A stretch of 64,000 nt of DNA from Chelatococcus reniformis (GCF_014640075.1 NZ_BMGG01000003.1:183026-247025), one strand, 5' to 3'; positions 17,628-27,552 are shown, numbered from the stretch's first letter. Notes: a model not told the origin generated them from the letters alone. Numbers and translations are program-made.

Positions 17628-18807
17628 GGGCCAGATCCAAATGGGGCGCCAGATCGCTGAAGCGCCCGGTCTCGAACACCCCGGCCGGGTCGAAGGCTCG
17701 CCGCACCCGCGTCTCCAGCGCGGCCAGGACCGCCGCCTGCGGCTGGAAGGTCGGCATGCCCGCGTAGACGCCGCGGTCGTCGCGCACGAGCATGGCGTGA
17801 CCGCCCGCCCCCGCCGCAGTGCGCCTCACCAGTTCGCCACCGCCATCGAAGCACAGCCAGATCAGGCTGCCGGCCCAGTCCATCTGCCATTGGGCGCCGA
17901 GGGGCTCGAGCGCCGCGATCACGGCGGGCGCGGCCCCGGCAGCGATACTGAGGCGCCACAACGGCCGGCCGTCGTTCATCGGTGCGAGCGTGCGGACGTC
18001 GCCCCAGATCGCCTCAGCGAGCGCGGCATCGGGCGTTTCCACGACATGCTCGCCCAGCAGGCGCTCGAGCAGGGCGGCGCGGGCCGCAACCGAGGGGCCG
18101 AAACCTTGCAGCCGCAGCACGGTGAGCGACGCGCCACGCGCCCGTCCCGGGATGTGGATGGCCGCAGACGGCTCGGCCTGGGAGCCCATGGCCCGCGCCA
18201 TGACCGCACAGGCCTGCCGTGGATCGAGGCCTCGGACGAGGCACGAGGTGGTCTCGCGCGGCGCCGGCAGCACCTTGAGCGTCACCTGGGTCAGCGCCGC
18301 GAGGCGCCCCCAGCTTCCGCACATCAGCTTCGGCAGGTCGTAGCCCGTGACGTTTTTCACCACCTTGGCGCCGGCCATGAACGGTTCTCCACGGCCCGAC
18401 ACCCCTTCGAACCGCAACAGATGGTCGCGCACGCCGCCCATGACCGGCCGCCGCGAGCCGGCGACGCCGGCGGCGACGATGCCGCCGATGGTGGCGGCCC
18501 CGACCGGCCGGCCGAACAGCGGGCCGTGGTCGAACGGCTCGAAGGCCAGCATCTGGCCGTGGGCGGCGACCAGCGTCTCCACCTCGGCCAGCGGCGTGCC
18601 GGCACCCACGGTCAGCACCAGCTCGGCCGGGTCATAGTCGATGATCCCGGCGAAGCCGCGCATATCGAGGACCGCCGTCTGGCGGCCGCCGGTGCCGACG
18701 CCGGCCTTGCTGCCGCCGCCGCGGATCTCCAGCCTGGTGCCGTCGGCGGCGGCGCCGGCGATCGCATCGGCGAGCTCCGCCGACGTCGTGGGCGCGAGCA
18801 TGGGCAT
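17617..18807 (-). CDS. glcE: Glycolate oxidase FAD-binding subunit GlcE
   Basis: The 396-residue protein carries a PCMH-type FAD-binding domain: RGGGSKAG, VLTVGAGTPLAEVETLV, GAATIGGIVAAGVAGSRRPV and AKVVKNVTGYDLPKLMCGSW, all typical of GlcE. The start is the ATG at 18807, which overlaps the glcD stop as TGATG; a second ATG follows at 18801. The frame is open further back across glcD, but that is antisense-like shadow without homology. GlcE is the second flavin subunit of the GlcDEF complex at the inner membrane. Confidence 0.94.
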   Translation of the reverse strand: MPMLAPTTSAELADAIAGAAADGTRLEIRGGGSKAGVGTGGRQTAVLDMRGFAGIIDYDPAELVLTVGAGTPLAEVETLVAAHGQMLAFEPFDHGPLFGRPVGAATIGGIVAAGVAGSRRPVMGGVRDHLLRFEGVSGRGEPFMAGAKVVKNVTGYDLPKLMCGSWGRLAALTQVTLKVLPAPRETTSCLVRGLDPRQACAVMARAMGSQAEPSAAIHIPGRARGASLTVLRLQGFGPSVAARAALLERLLGEHVVETPDAALAEAIWGDVRTLAPMNDGRPLWRLSIAAGAAPAVIAALEPLGAQWQMDWAGSLIWLCFDGGGELVRRTAAGAGGHAMLVRDDRGVYAGMPTFQPQAAVLAALETRVRRAFDPAGVFETGRFSDLAPHLDLAHAD

Positions 18808-20300
18808 CAAAAGCGCGGTAGCTCCGGGAATGCGACCTGGCCGGCATGCACGTGCATGCGGCCGAGCTCGGCGCAGCGGTGCAACGTCGGGAACACCTTG
18901 CCCGGGTTGAGCAGCAGTCCCGGATCGAAGGCGCATTTGAGCCGCTGCTGGTGGGCGAGATCGACCTCGGAGAACATCGCCGGCATCAGGTCGCGCTTCT
19001 CGACGCCGACGCCGTGCTCGCCGGTGAGCACGCCGCCCACCTCGACGCACAGGCGCAGGATGTCTGCTCCGAACGCCTCGGCCCGCTCCAGATCGCCCGG
19101 CACGTTGGCGTCGTAGAGGATCAGCGGATGGAGATTGCCGTCGCCGGCGTGGAAGACATTGGCGACACCGAGGCCATGCTGGGCCGAGAGCTGCTCCATG
19201 CGCTGGAGCACCTCCGGCAGCCGCCGCCGCGGGATGGTCCCGTCCATGCAGTAATAGTCGGGCGAGATGCGGCCCACCGCCGGGAAGGCGGCCTTGCGCC
19301 CGGCCCAGAAGGCCAGCCGCTCTGCCTCGTCCCGCGAGATGCGGCAGGAGACGGCGCCGTCGGCCCGGGCGATGCGCTCCACCTCGTCGATCAGGTGATC
19401 GCATTCGGCGGCCGGACCATCGAGCTCGACGATCAGCAACGCCTCCACGTCCAGAGGATAGCCGACGTTGACGAAGGCCTCGGCGGCGTGGATCGCCGGC
19501 CGGTCCATCATCTCCATGCCCGCCGGGATGATGCCGGCGGCGATGACGTCGGCGACGCATTGGCCGGCGCTCTCGACGCTGGCGAAGCCGATCAGCAGGG
19601 CGCGGGCGGTCTCGGGTTTCACCAGGATGCGCACGGTGACCTCGGTCACCACCCCGAGCAGCCCCTCCGAGCCCACCACGATGCCGAGCAGATCGAGGCC
19701 GGCCGGATCGAGCGCGCGGCCGCCCAGGCGCACGATCTCTCCGTCCATCATGACCAGCTCGACGCCGAGCACATTGTTGGTCGTCAACCCGTACTTGAGG
19801 CAGTGCACGCCGCCGGAGTTCTCGGCCACGTTTCCGCCGATCGAGCAGGCGATCTGGCTCGACGGATCGGGCGCATAGTAGAAGCCGGCGTCCTCCACCG
19901 CGCGCGTGACGGCAAGGTTGGTGACGCCGGGCTGCACCACCGCGACCCGGTCCTCGTAGTCGACGGCCAGCACCTGGTTGAACTTGGCCATGCCGAGCAG
20001 CACGGCGTCGGCGAGCGGCAGCGCCCCGCCCGACAGCGACGTGCCCGAGCCGCGCGGCACCACCTTGACGCCCTGGCCGTGGCACCACCGCAGCACTGCC
20101 GAGACCTGATCCTTCGTCTCGGGCAGCACCACCAGCATCGGCGGCTGCCGGTAGGCGGTGAGCCCGTCCGACTCGTAGGGGCGCAGCATCGCCGGATCGT
20201 CGATCACCCCCTCCCCCGGCACGATGGCGCGCAGCGCAGCGGCGATCTCGCCACGGCGGGCGATCACCGCAGCATCCGGTTCCGGCATCCTGAGCGACAT
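18807..20300 (-). CDS. glcD: Glycolate oxidase catalytic subunit GlcD
   Basis: The 497-residue FAD-linked oxidase has PYESDGLTAYRQPPMLVVLP, VPRGSGTSLSGGALPL and the CSIGGNVAENSGG flavin-binding blocks. The C-terminal domain has VFHAGDGNLHPLI and the LTGEHGVGVEKRD motif, which together hold the active-site histidines. It oxidises glycolate (or D-lactate in close relatives) to glyoxylate. With glcE, glcF, glcB and glcG behind it in the classic order, glycolate is the likely substrate. It is the first gene of the operon and is divergent from a LysR gene. Confidence 0.95.
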   Translation of the reverse strand: MSLRMPEPDAAVIARRGEIAAALRAIVPGEGVIDDPAMLRPYESDGLTAYRQPPMLVVLPETKDQVSAVLRWCHGQGVKVVPRGSGTSLSGGALPLADAVLLGMAKFNQVLAVDYEDRVAVVQPGVTNLAVTRAVEDAGFYYAPDPSSQIACSIGGNVAENSGGVHCLKYGLTTNNVLGVELVMMDGEIVRLGGRALDPAGLDLLGIVVGSEGLLGVVTEVTVRILVKPETARALLIGFASVESAGQCVADVIAAGIIPAGMEMMDRPAIHAAEAFVNVGYPLDVEALLIVELDGPAAECDHLIDEVERIARADGAVSCRISRDEAERLAFWAGRKAAFPAVGRISPDYYCMDGTIPRRRLPEVLQRMEQLSAQHGLGVANVFHAGDGNLHPLILYDANVPGDLERAEAFGADILRLCVEVGGVLTGEHGVGVEKRDLMPAMFSEVDLAHQQRLKCAFDPGLLLNPGKVFPTLHRCAELGRMHVHAGQVAFPELPRF

Positions 20301-20323
20301 GGGGCGATCCTCTCGGAGGCATT

Positions 20324-20356
20324 GTAGACGATCCGCTTTCCCCCCGGTAGACGATC
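20324..20356. promoter_or_regulatory. Direct repeat in the glcD promoter region
   Basis: GTAGACGATC occurs at 20324-20333 and again at 20347-20356, 23 bases apart, or about two helical turns on the same DNA face. It lies 24-56 bases upstream of the glcD start and is a candidate activator site. Confidence 0.4.
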
Positions 20357-20370
20357 GATAGCGAAGGCAG

Positions 20371-20389
20371 CTGTTCTTCCAGAGAACAG
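20371..20389. promoter_or_regulatory. Candidate LysR recognition dyad
   Basis: CTGTTCT-TCCAG-AGAACAG is a perfect 7-bp dyad with a 5-base centre. It lies 17 bases before the LysR start and 71 before the divergent glcD start. This is the usual arrangement for a LysR recognition site that activates the divergent operon and limits its own gene. Confidence 0.5.
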
Positions 20390-20405
20390 ATCGTCAGGAT
20401 AGGCC

Positions 20406-21380
20406 ATGGATCCGGACTATGAGCTGTTCGCCGAGGTGGTCGTGTCGGGCAGCCTGTCCGCCGCGGGCCGGAGGCTGCGGATCTCGCCGGCCATGGTGTC
20501 CAAGCGGCTCGCCCGGCTGGAACGCCGCCTCGCCACCCAGCTCGTGCATCGCACCACGCGCCGGCTGGTGCTGACCGACGCCGGCCAGGTGTTCCACGCC
20601 GACGTGCTGGCGATCCTGGCCGCTATCCGCGCGGCGGAAGCCCGCATCGCCGGCCAGGAAGGCGCGCTGGCCGGAGGCCTGCGGGTGACGGCGCCCACCT
20701 CGTTCGGACGGCTGCACATCGCGCCGTACCTGCTGACCTTTCTCGAGCAGCATCCCAAGGTGGATCTCGAGCTCGACCTCTCCGACGGCTTCGTCGACCT
20801 GCTGACCGAGAAGATCGACGTGGCAATCCGTATCGCGCCGACGATCGAGGCGAGCCTCGTGGCCCACCGGCTGGGCACCAGCCGCCGGGTGCTGTGCGCC
20901 GCGCCCAGCTATCTGGCCGAGAGGGGCGCGCCCACGCGCCTCGCCGATCTCGCCCGTCACCATCTGCTGGCCGCCACGGGGCAATTGCCGTGGCGGCTCG
21001 ACGGGCCCGACGGCCCGGCCCTGCTCGCCGGCGAAAGCCGGGTGCGCACCAACTCCAGCGAGGTGGTGCGCGAACTGGCGCTGGCCGGTGCGGGAATTGC
21101 CCTGCGCTCGCTCTGGGACGTCAGCCGCGACATCGCCGCCGGTCGGCTGGATCGGATCCTGCCCGCCTACGAAGGCTCCGTCGACGTGGGCATCTACGCG
21201 GTCCACCCGCGTGGGCCCCTGGTGCCGGCGTCGGTCAGCGCCTTCGTCGGGCATCTGCGGGCGCTCTACAGCCCCGCCGCGCCCTGGGACGAGGGGCTTG
21301 TGTCGGCTAGCTTCCAGCGGCGCTGCACGGAGATCTTGACTCTCAGAACGGAGGGATGGTCGGGTCAAGTCCGACCATGA
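20406..21380 (+). CDS. LysR-family regulator, divergent from the glc operon
   Basis: The 324-residue protein has an N-terminal winged HTH (FAEVVVSGSLSAAGRRLRIS, RTTRRLVLTDAG) and a substrate-binding domain from about residue 90, with LRVTAPTSFGRLHIAPYL and PTIEASLVAHRLGTSRRVLC, the CrgA/AphB-like subgroup. Its location suggests it controls glcDEFBG; in enterobacteria that job is done by the GntR-type GlcC, so this is a different solution. The last seven residues (WSGQVRP) and the stop codon are encoded by the REP-like repeat that starts at 21355, a late extension of the gene. Confidence 0.87.
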   Translation: MDPDYELFAEVVVSGSLSAAGRRLRISPAMVSKRLARLERRLATQLVHRTTRRLVLTDAGQVFHADVLAILAAIRAAEARIAGQEGALAGGLRVTAPTSFGRLHIAPYLLTFLEQHPKVDLELDLSDGFVDLLTEKIDVAIRIAPTIEASLVAHRLGTSRRVLCAAPSYLAERGAPTRLADLARHHLLAATGQLPWRLDGPDGPALLAGESRVRTNSSEVVRELALAGAGIALRSLWDVSRDIAAGRLDRILPAYEGSVDVGIYAVHPRGPLVPASVSAFVGHLRALYSPAAPWDEGLVSASFQRRCTEILTLRTEGWSGQVRP

Positions 21381-21442
21381 CGTTGAGAATAAAGGCTTTC
21401 CGCCCCACCTCGTCATGGTCGGGCTTGACCCGACCCTCCATC
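21355..21442. repeat. Paired REP-like inverted repeat overlapping the LysR 3' end
   Basis: The left arm GATGGTCGGGTCAAGTCCGA starts at 21355 and the right arm GTCATGGTCGGGCTTGACCC at 21412, separated by about 30 bases. The left arm contains the TGA stop of the LysR gene (21378-21380). Confidence 0.8.
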
Positions 21443-21530
21443 GTCTCGAAACCCCTTCCGGTGGCCGAAGACGCAATGGCCACAAACACTGTGCAACCCG
21501 TCGATGCCCTCGCGGCCCGTGGAGCTCACC

Positions 21531-22643
21531 ATGTCCGAGACCTATCGCCAGTGGATCTTCGCCAAGCCGATGGTCGACGACGTGCTCGGCCCCGAGCAGT
21601 TCGAGCTGCGCGAACGTCCGATTCCCGACCTTGCGCCAAACCAGGCCCTGGTGCGCGTCAGGCTGATCAACATCCACTCTGCGACCCGCTCGCGCATGGC
21701 CACCGGCATGACCCGGCTCGGCGACACCGACCTCAGCAACTACGCCTGCGCGCAGGTGATCCGCTCGCGCGATCCCGCCTTCCGCGAGGGCGACACCATC
21801 GCCTGCCAGGCCGGCTGGCAGGACCACCAGGTGATCAGCAGCCTGGACGCCTCGGTCGGCTACGGCACGCCGAACGACGGCGTGAAGGCGTTGAACCGCA
21901 CCAACTCGCAATGGTGCTACGCCCTTAGGCCCGAAATGGTGCGGGCGTGGCCGGCCGAGGTGCTGATGGACATGTTCGGCACGTCGGGCATGACCGCCTA
22001 TTTCGGCATGCGCCAGTGCGGACCGCTGAAGCCCGGCGAGCAGGTGGCGGTGGCCGGCGCCTCCGGGTCGGTCGGCTCCATCGTCGCCCAGTTGGCCCGC
22101 ATCGCCGGCTGCCGGGTGATCGGCTTCGCCGGCGGCGCCGACCGCTGCCGCTGGGTGGTCGACACCCTCGGTATCGACGGCTGCATCGACTACCGGGGCG
22201 AGGATTTTGCCGAGCGGCTGCAGGCCGCGTTCCCCGGGGGCATCGACGTCTTCTCCGACGGCATCGGCGGCGAGCTCACCGCGACCGTGACCGGCCGGAT
22301 GAACCGAGGCGGCCGCCTGCTCGCCTACGGCGGCGCCGGTGGCTACTACGCCGATCGGCTCGACCGGCCGCAGCAGCGGCCCTCGCTGCGCCGGATGTTC
22401 GGCATCTCCGAGACCGTGGAGGCGACCATCGCCGCCAGAGAACTGCGCGCCGAGGCCTGGATCGTCGACGCCTTCTACGCCGAGCGGCTCACGGCCGAGG
22501 ACGACCTCGCCTCGCTCATGCGCAGCGGCCAGCTGAAGCCGATCAGCCACGTCGTCGACGGCTTCGACAACCTGCCCACCGCCATCGTCGACCTTTATCG
22601 CACGCCCCACGCCGGCAAGCTGCAGGTGCGGTTCGAAGCATGA
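21531..22643 (+). CDS. NADP-dependent MDR-family oxidoreductase (zinc-free, PTGR/CurA-like)
   Basis: The 370-residue protein belongs to the medium-chain dehydrogenase/reductase superfamily. It has a GroES-like N-terminal domain and a Rossmann domain with VAVAGASGSVGSIVAQLARI, preceded by FGTSGMTAYFGM. No structural or catalytic zinc cysteine cluster is present, as in prostaglandin reductase/CurA-type enone reductases, which reduce alpha,beta-unsaturated ketones with NADPH. The ATG at 21531 follows GGAGCTCACC; an in-frame ATG at 21504 is less likely. The gene stands alone, so the substrate is unknown. Confidence 0.85.
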   Translation: MSETYRQWIFAKPMVDDVLGPEQFELRERPIPDLAPNQALVRVRLINIHSATRSRMATGMTRLGDTDLSNYACAQVIRSRDPAFREGDTIACQAGWQDHQVISSLDASVGYGTPNDGVKALNRTNSQWCYALRPEMVRAWPAEVLMDMFGTSGMTAYFGMRQCGPLKPGEQVAVAGASGSVGSIVAQLARIAGCRVIGFAGGADRCRWVVDTLGIDGCIDYRGEDFAERLQAAFPGGIDVFSDGIGGELTATVTGRMNRGGRLLAYGGAGGYYADRLDRPQQRPSLRRMFGISETVEATIAARELRAEAWIVDAFYAERLTAEDDLASLMRSGQLKPISHVVDGFDNLPTAIVDLYRTPHAGKLQVRFEA

Positions 22644-22710
22644 GCCTCAGGCCGGGTCCGCACCGTCTTCCGGAATCAGTTGCTTGCGGAGGCCGGCGCG
22701 GTCCCCTTTC

Positions 22711-22735
22711 GGGGCGATTCGAAGAAACACTCTAG
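22711..22735. repeat. Fragment of the TAGAGC-type repeat
   Basis: GGCGATTCGAAGAAACACTC followed by TAG matches part of the 100-bp element seen at 33787, 49109, 61750 and 63080, in the same orientation as the 49109 copy. It supplies the stop codon of the DUF1993 gene on the minus strand. Confidence 0.5.
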
Positions 22736-23235
22736 AAGCCGCCCAGGTAGTCCGTCTTGCCGATGTCGAGACCGCGCTGGCGCAGGATGCCGTGCGCCGT
22801 CGCCACGTGGAAGAAGAAGTTGGGCAGCATGAACTGGGTGAGGTAGGCGCGCCCCGGCATGGCGGCGCTGACGTTGCGAAACGGCAGGGCGATGCTGCGC
22901 TCGTCGGCGCCGGCGAACTGCTCGGGCGTCAGCGTCTCCAGATAGGCGATGGTCTTGTCGAGCCGTTCCTTCAGCTCGGCGAGCGTCGTCTCGGTGTCGG
23001 CAAAGCTCGGCGCCTGGGTGCCCGTCAACCGGGCGACGCCGTTCTTGGCGGTATCGCTGGCGCGTTGGATCTGCCCGGTGAGCGGCAGCATGTCGGCCGC
23101 CAGGCGCGCGTCGGCCAGCTCCGCCGGGTCGATGCCGCGCGTCTCGGCGAAGGCGGCCGCCCGGACCATGTAGTGCGAGAGGACGCCGAGCCCGCGGATC
23201 AGCACGGGGACGGACAGTTCGTACATGCTCGACAT
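22732..23235 (-). CDS. DUF1993-family protein, copy 1
   Basis: The 167-residue protein shows the DUF1993 pattern: SVPVLIRGLGVLSHYMVRAAAFAE, then ADMLPLTGQIQRASDTAKNGVARL, and a C-terminal FMLPNFFFHVATAHGILR. The family is all-helical and resembles DinB-like four-helix bundles; its function is unknown. The ATG at 23235 follows GGAGGCCAGCAG; an ATG at 23253 is possible. A paralog of the same family lies at 39127. The stop codon falls in a repeat fragment. Confidence 0.8.
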   Translation of the reverse strand: MSSMYELSVPVLIRGLGVLSHYMVRAAAFAETRGIDPAELADARLAADMLPLTGQIQRASDTAKNGVARLTGTQAPSFADTETTLAELKERLDKTIAYLETLTPEQFAGADERSIALPFRNVSAAMPGRAYLTQFMLPNFFFHVATAHGILRQRGLDIGKTDYLGGF

Positions 23236-23284
23236 CTGCTGGCCTCCGCGCATCGCAATGGCGCCCGGCGCAGATGGTGCGGGG

Positions 23285-23309
23285 CCGCCGGCGGATCAAG
23301 CGCCGGCGG
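23285..23309 (-). terminator. Hairpin after the SDR gene
   Basis: Arms CCGCCGGCG and CGCCGGCGG enclose a 7-base loop, starting 13 bases after the SDR stop on the minus strand. The stem is very GC-rich but no T-tract follows, so termination is a guess. Confidence 0.45.
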
Positions 23310-23321
23310 GGGCGTCGCGGC

Positions 23322-24176
23322 CTACCCTTCGCCCGGCGGGAAATCCGCCGACAGCGCTACGTCACGCCAGGCCTGGATCTGCCCCAGGCGCTCGGCCAGC
23401 TTCTTGGTCACCACGTCATAGCCGAAGGCGCCGAGCACCAGATGGCGCGGCGCCACCTCCGCCTCCACCGCCTTGATCATCGCCTCGCCGGCGCGGACCG
23501 GATCGCCCACCTGGGTGCCGCTGAGGCCGCTCACCTGCTGCATGCGCGCGCCCGCCGTCCCGGCGTAATCGGGGCTCGTGACCGGGGTCTGCCTGAGCGA
23601 GCGACCCGCCCAATCGGTGCGGAACGGGCCGGGCTCGACGGCGATGACCTTGATGCCCAGCGGGCCGACCTCCGCCGCGAGCGCCTCCGAGAAGCCCTCG
23701 ACCGCGTGCTTCGTCGCCGAATAATAGGACGAGGCCGGGAAGCCGATGAGGCCGCCGATGGAGCTGATGTTGAGGATATGGCCCTTGCGGCGGGCCCGCA
23801 TGCCCGGCAGCACCGCGCGCGTCAGGGCGAACAGGCCGAAGACGTTGGCCTCGAACAACGCGCGGATCTCGGCATCCACGCCCTCCTCGGCGGCTGCCTG
23901 GTAGCCATAGCCGGCATTGTTGACGAGCACGTCGATGGCGCCGAAGCGCCCCTCGGCCGCCGCGACCGCGCTGGTGATCTGGTCCGGCACAGTCACATCG
24001 AGGGCGAGCGGCAGCGCCCGATCGCCGGCGCCCGCGCCAATGTCGGCGACACGGTCGAGGCTGCGCGCGCTCACCACGGCGTTCCAGCCGCGCGCCAGCA
24101 CCAGCTTGGCGAGCTCGCGGCCGAAGCCGGTGGAGCAGCCGGTGATGAACCAGGTGGGTGTGCTGGGGTCGGCCAT
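23322..24176 (-). CDS. Short-chain dehydrogenase/reductase (classical SDR)
   Basis: The 284-residue Rossmann enzyme has the cofactor motif GCSTGFGRELA near residues 13-23, NNAGYG near 87, the catalytic Ser in ISSIGG, and YSATKHA with Tyr and Lys. The length and the GPFRTDWAGRS segment match the SDR group often labelled 17-beta-HSD-like or oxidoreductase. AAGGAGCCCGCC precedes the ATG at 24176. It is likely NADP-dependent, given SARSL after beta-2. The substrate is unknown; no pathway gene is adjacent. Confidence 0.88.
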   Translation of the reverse strand: MADPSTPTWFITGCSTGFGRELAKLVLARGWNAVVSARSLDRVADIGAGAGDRALPLALDVTVPDQITSAVAAAEGRFGAIDVLVNNAGYGYQAAAEEGVDAEIRALFEANVFGLFALTRAVLPGMRARRKGHILNISSIGGLIGFPASSYYSATKHAVEGFSEALAAEVGPLGIKVIAVEPGPFRTDWAGRSLRQTPVTSPDYAGTAGARMQQVSGLSGTQVGDPVRAGEAMIKAVEAEVAPRHLVLGAFGYDVVTKKLAERLGQIQAWRDVALSADFPPGEG

Positions 24177-24295
24177 GGCGGGCTCCTTCGGCGATCGCTG
24201 GGGGTCAATATAGCGGCGGCAGCCGCCCCATGTCGCCCCGAGACCCTCACCTCGCGCATGTCTGGCCCGTGTCAGCCGAAAAGCCCCACTATGGA

Positions 24296-24340
24296 CGGCC
24301 GGTCCGAGGGTTGGGGGGCGTTTAACCCTCGGACCGGCCG
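24296..24340 (-). terminator. Long perfect hairpin after the RND operon
   Basis: Two 17-bp arms, CGGCCGGTCCGAGGGTT (24296-24312) and AACCCTCGGACCGGCCG (24324-24340), pair perfectly around an 11-base loop. It starts 48 bases after the RND stop codon on the minus strand. The lack of a T-tract argues for a processing or Rho-assisted end rather than a textbook terminator. Confidence 0.6.
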
Positions 24341-24387
24341 CATCGCCAGCCCGAAGGCTGGCGAACTCGAGGGATATGGCCGCCCTT

Positions 24388-27300
24388 CTACGGTCGGCTC
24401 GGCGTCGCCGCGTGTCCCTCCGCGCCCGTCGGAGGCGGCTCGGCCGCTGCGGCCGCCTGTCCGTCGCGCCGCCCCGAGAGGAGACGGAAGAACAACGGGA
24501 TGAAGAAGATGGCGATGAACGTCGCGGCCAGCATGCCGCCGATGACCCCGGTGCCGATCGAATGGCGGCTCGCCGAGCCGGCGCCGGTGCTGATGGCCAG
24601 CGGCACCACGCCGAGGATGAAGGCGAGCGACGTCATGATGATGGGCCGGAAGCGCAGGCGCGCCGCCTTGAGCGCTGCATCGAAGGCCGACAGCCCCGCC
24701 CGGCGCTGCTCGGCGGCGAACTCGACGATCAGGATGGCGTTCTTGGCAGCCAGCCCGATCAGCGTGACGAGACCGATCTGGAAGTAGACGTCATTCTCGA
24801 TGCCGCGCAGCGCGATGGCGACGATGGCCCCGAACAGGGCGAAGGGCACCGCCAGCACGACCGCCAGGGGCAGCGTCCAGCGCTCGTACTGGGCGGCCAG
24901 GATCAGGAAGACCATGATCAGGCCGAAGACGAAGCCCAGGTTGCCGCTGCCCGCGGTCGCCAGCTCCTGATAGGCGGAGCCGGTCCAGCCGATGGTGTAG
25001 TCGTTGCCGAGCGTCTTGGCGACGACGTCCTGAATGGCGGCGATGGCCTGCCCGGACGAATAGCCGGGAGCGGGATTGCCAAGGACCTTGGCGGCCGGGA
25101 AGACATTGAAGCGGTCGACGACGTCCGGGCCGAGGGTGCGCACCACCGAGACCAGCGCGCTCAGCGGCACCATGGCGCCGCTCGCCGCACGCACGAACAC
25201 ATATTGCAGATCGTCCGGCTTCTCGCGGAAATTGTCCTCCGACGACAAGCTGACGCGATAGGTCCGGCCGAACAGCGTGAAGTCGTTGACGTAGAGGCTG
25301 CCGAAGGTGCTCTGCATGGTCTCGAATATCGACGAGATCGGAACGCCGATCGCCTTGGCCTTCTCCTTGTCGACGTCGATCCTGTACTGCGGAACGGCGG
25401 TGCTGAAGGTCGTGCTGACGCCGCTCAGCTCGGGGCGCTGGCCGGCGGCGGCGACCACCTTCTGGGCGGCCGCCGCCAGCTGATCGAGCGTGCCGCCGGT
25501 GCGGTCCTGCAAGTAGAACTCGAAGCCGCCCGTGGTGCTGATGCCCTGGATCGGCGGCGGGTTGAAGCCCAGCATGACCCCGTCCTTGAACTTGCCGTTC
25601 ACGGCGCCGAGCGCGCCTGCGAGGACGCGGGCATCCTGGTCGGGCGCCGTGCGCTCCGACCAATCCTTCAAGTTCAGGAAGGCGACGCCGCCGTTGGTCT
25701 TCAGGGCGCCCGACAGAAAGTCGAAGCCCGACAGCATGAGCAGGTCCTTGACCGCCGGGTTGGCGCCGACGTTGTCGCTGATCACCGTGTTGGTCGCCAC
25801 CGTGCGGTCGAGCGAGGCCGCCGGTGGCAGCATGGTGACCAGGAAGACGTAGCCCTGGTCCTCGTTCGGCACGAGGCTGCCGGGCACGCGCTGGAACAGC
25901 ATCCAGGTGACGCCGAGCATCGCCGCGATGAGGACCAGCGCCAGCGCCGCGTTCTTGAGGAAGAAGCGCACGCCGTGCGTATAGCCGCGCGTCAGGGCAT
26001 CGAAACCGCGGTTGAACCAGCGAAACGGCAGCCATGGCTCGCTGTGGCCCGGCTTGAGGAGCAGCGCGCACAGGGCGGGTGTCAGGGTCAGCGCGACCAC
26101 GCCCGAGATCACCACCGACACGGCGATCGTCACCGCGAACTGCCGGTAGAGCTGGCCGGCCAGGCCGCCCAGGAACGACACCGGGATGAACACCGCGCAC
26201 AGTACCAGCACGATGGCGACGACCGGGCCGCTGACCTCGCCCATGGCCTGGATCGCGGCCTCGCGCGGGCTCTTGTGCTCGTTCGACATGATGCGCTCGA
26301 CATTTTCGAGCACCACGATGGCGTCGTCGACGACGATGCCGATGGCCAGCACCATGCCGAACAGCGTCAGCAGGTTGATCGAGAAGCCGAGCAGATACAT
26401 GCCGGCGAAGGTGCCGATCAGCGACACCGGCACCGCCACCACCGGGATCAGGGTGGCCCGCCAGTTTTGCAGGAACAGGAACACCACCACGACGACCAGC
26501 ACGATAGCCTCGATGAAGGTGTGCACCACCTCCTCGATGGAGACCTCGATGAAGCGCGTCGGGTTGAACGGCACCGAATACTCGAGGCCTTCGGGAAAGC
26601 GCTTGGCCAGGCGCTCCATGGTCGCTTCGACGGCCGCCGAGACCTGGAGGGCGTTGGCCCCGGGCTGAAGGTAGATGGCGATGGGAACGGTGGGGGCGCC
26701 GTTCAGCGTCGCCTTCAGGCCGTAGGTGAGCGCGCCGAGCTCGATGCGAGCGACGTCCTTCAGACGCAGCGCCCCACCGGTCTCGTCGGAGCGGATGATG
26801 ATGTTCTCGAACTCGCGCGGATCGGCGAGGCGGCCGGGCGTCGTCACCGAGTAGGTGAAGGGCTGCGCCGTGCCCATCGGCTCCTCGCCGAAACGGCCGG
26901 CGGCGAACTGGGAGTTCTGCTCGCGGATCGCCGCAGCGATGTCGCCGGGCGAGAGGTTGTACTGCGCTACCTTGTCCGGACGCAGCCAGATTCGCATGGA
27001 ATAGTCCGACTGCCCGAACAGCGTCGCATCGCCTACGCCGGGTGTGCGACGCAGCTCGTCGATGATGTTGATGAGGGCGTAGTTGGACATGAAGATCGCG
27101 TCGTAGCGCCCGCTCTTGGACGAGAGCGCCAGCACCTCGAGGATCGAGCTCGACCGCTTGGTGACGGTCACGCCCTGGCGCTGCACCTCCTGGGGCAGCA
27201 GCGCCACGGCGCGCTGCACGCGGTTGTTGACGTTGATCGTCGCCTGGTCCGGATTGGTCCCGATCTGGAAATACACCGACATGTTCATGGCGCCGGTGCC

Positions 27301-27552
27301 CGTCGCCGTCGAGCGCATGTAGATCATGTCCTCGACGCCGTTGACCTGCTGCTCGATGGGGGCGGCGACGGTCTCGGAGATCGTCTGGGCGGTGGCTCCC
27401 GGATAGGTCGCCGAGATGGTGACCTCGGGCGGCACGATCTCCGGATATTGTGCGATGGGCAGTGCGCGCATGGCGACCAGGCCCGCCAGCACGATGACGA
27501 TCGACAGGACCGATGCGAAGATCGGGCGGTCGATGAAGAATTTCGAGAACAT
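24388..27552 (-). CDS. RND efflux pump inner-membrane permease (HAE1, AcrB/MexF-like)
   Basis: The 1054-residue protein has the full AcrB plan: TM1 at the N-terminus ([21 protein letters not shown]), a large periplasmic porter loop, TM2-6 with the proton-relay pair in [18 protein letters not shown], a second porter loop ([18 protein letters not shown]) and TM8-12 ending before a short tail. HAE1 pumps expel hydrophobic and amphiphilic drugs using the proton gradient. The start overlaps the adaptor stop as TGATG. No outer-membrane channel gene is next to it, so a TolC-like protein must come from elsewhere. Confidence 0.95.
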   Translation of the reverse strand: MFSKFFIDRPIFASVLSIVIVLAGLVAMRALPIAQYPEIVPPEVTISATYPGATAQTISETVAAPIEQQVNGVEDMIYMRSTATGTGAMNMSVYFQIGTNPDQATINVNNRVQRAVALLPQEVQRQGVTVTKRSSSILEVLALSSKSGRYDAIFMSNYALINIIDELRRTPGVGDATLFGQSDYSMRIWLRPDKVAQYNLSPGDIAAAIREQNSQFAAGRFGEEPMGTAQPFTYSVTTPGRLADPREFENIIIRSDETGGALRLKDVARIELGALTYGLKATLNGAPTVPIAIYLQPGANALQVSAAVEATMERLAKRFPEGLEYSVPFNPTRFIEVSIEEVVHTFIEAIVLVVVVVFLFLQNWRATLIPVVAVPVSLIGTFAGMYLLGFSINLLTLFGMVLAIGIVVDDAIVVLENVERIMSNEHKSPREAAIQAMGEVSGPVVAIVLVLCAVFIPVSFLGGLAGQLYRQFAVTIAVSVVISGVVALTLTPALCALLLKPGHSEPWLPFRWFNRGFDALTRGYTHGVRFFLKNAALALVLIAAMLGVTWMLFQRVPGSLVPNEDQGYVFLVTMLPPAASLDRTVATNTVISDNVGANPAVKDLLMLSGFDFLSGALKTNGGVAFLNLKDWSERTAPDQDARVLAGALGAVNGKFKDGVMLGFNPPPIQGISTTGGFEFYLQDRTGGTLDQLAAAAQKVVAAAGQRPELSGVSTTFSTAVPQYRIDVDKEKAKAIGVPISSIFETMQSTFGSLYVNDFTLFGRTYRVSLSSEDNFREKPDDLQYVFVRAASGAMVPLSALVSVVRTLGPDVVDRFNVFPAAKVLGNPAPGYSSGQAIAAIQDVVAKTLGNDYTIGWTGSAYQELATAGSGNLGFVFGLIMVFLILAAQYERWTLPLAVVLAVPFALFGAIVAIALRGIENDVYFQIGLVTLIGLAAKNAILIVEFAAEQRRAGLSAFDAALKAARLRFRPIIMTSLAFILGVVPLAISTGAGSASRHSIGTGVIGGMLAATFIAIFFIPLFFRLLSGRRDGQAAAAAEPPPTGAEGHAATPSRP

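Noticed and set aside
17617..20322. An apparent 901-codon fusion upstream of glcE
   Set aside because: The N-terminal half is a shadow of glcD; the TGATG overlap at 18807 marks the real glcE start.
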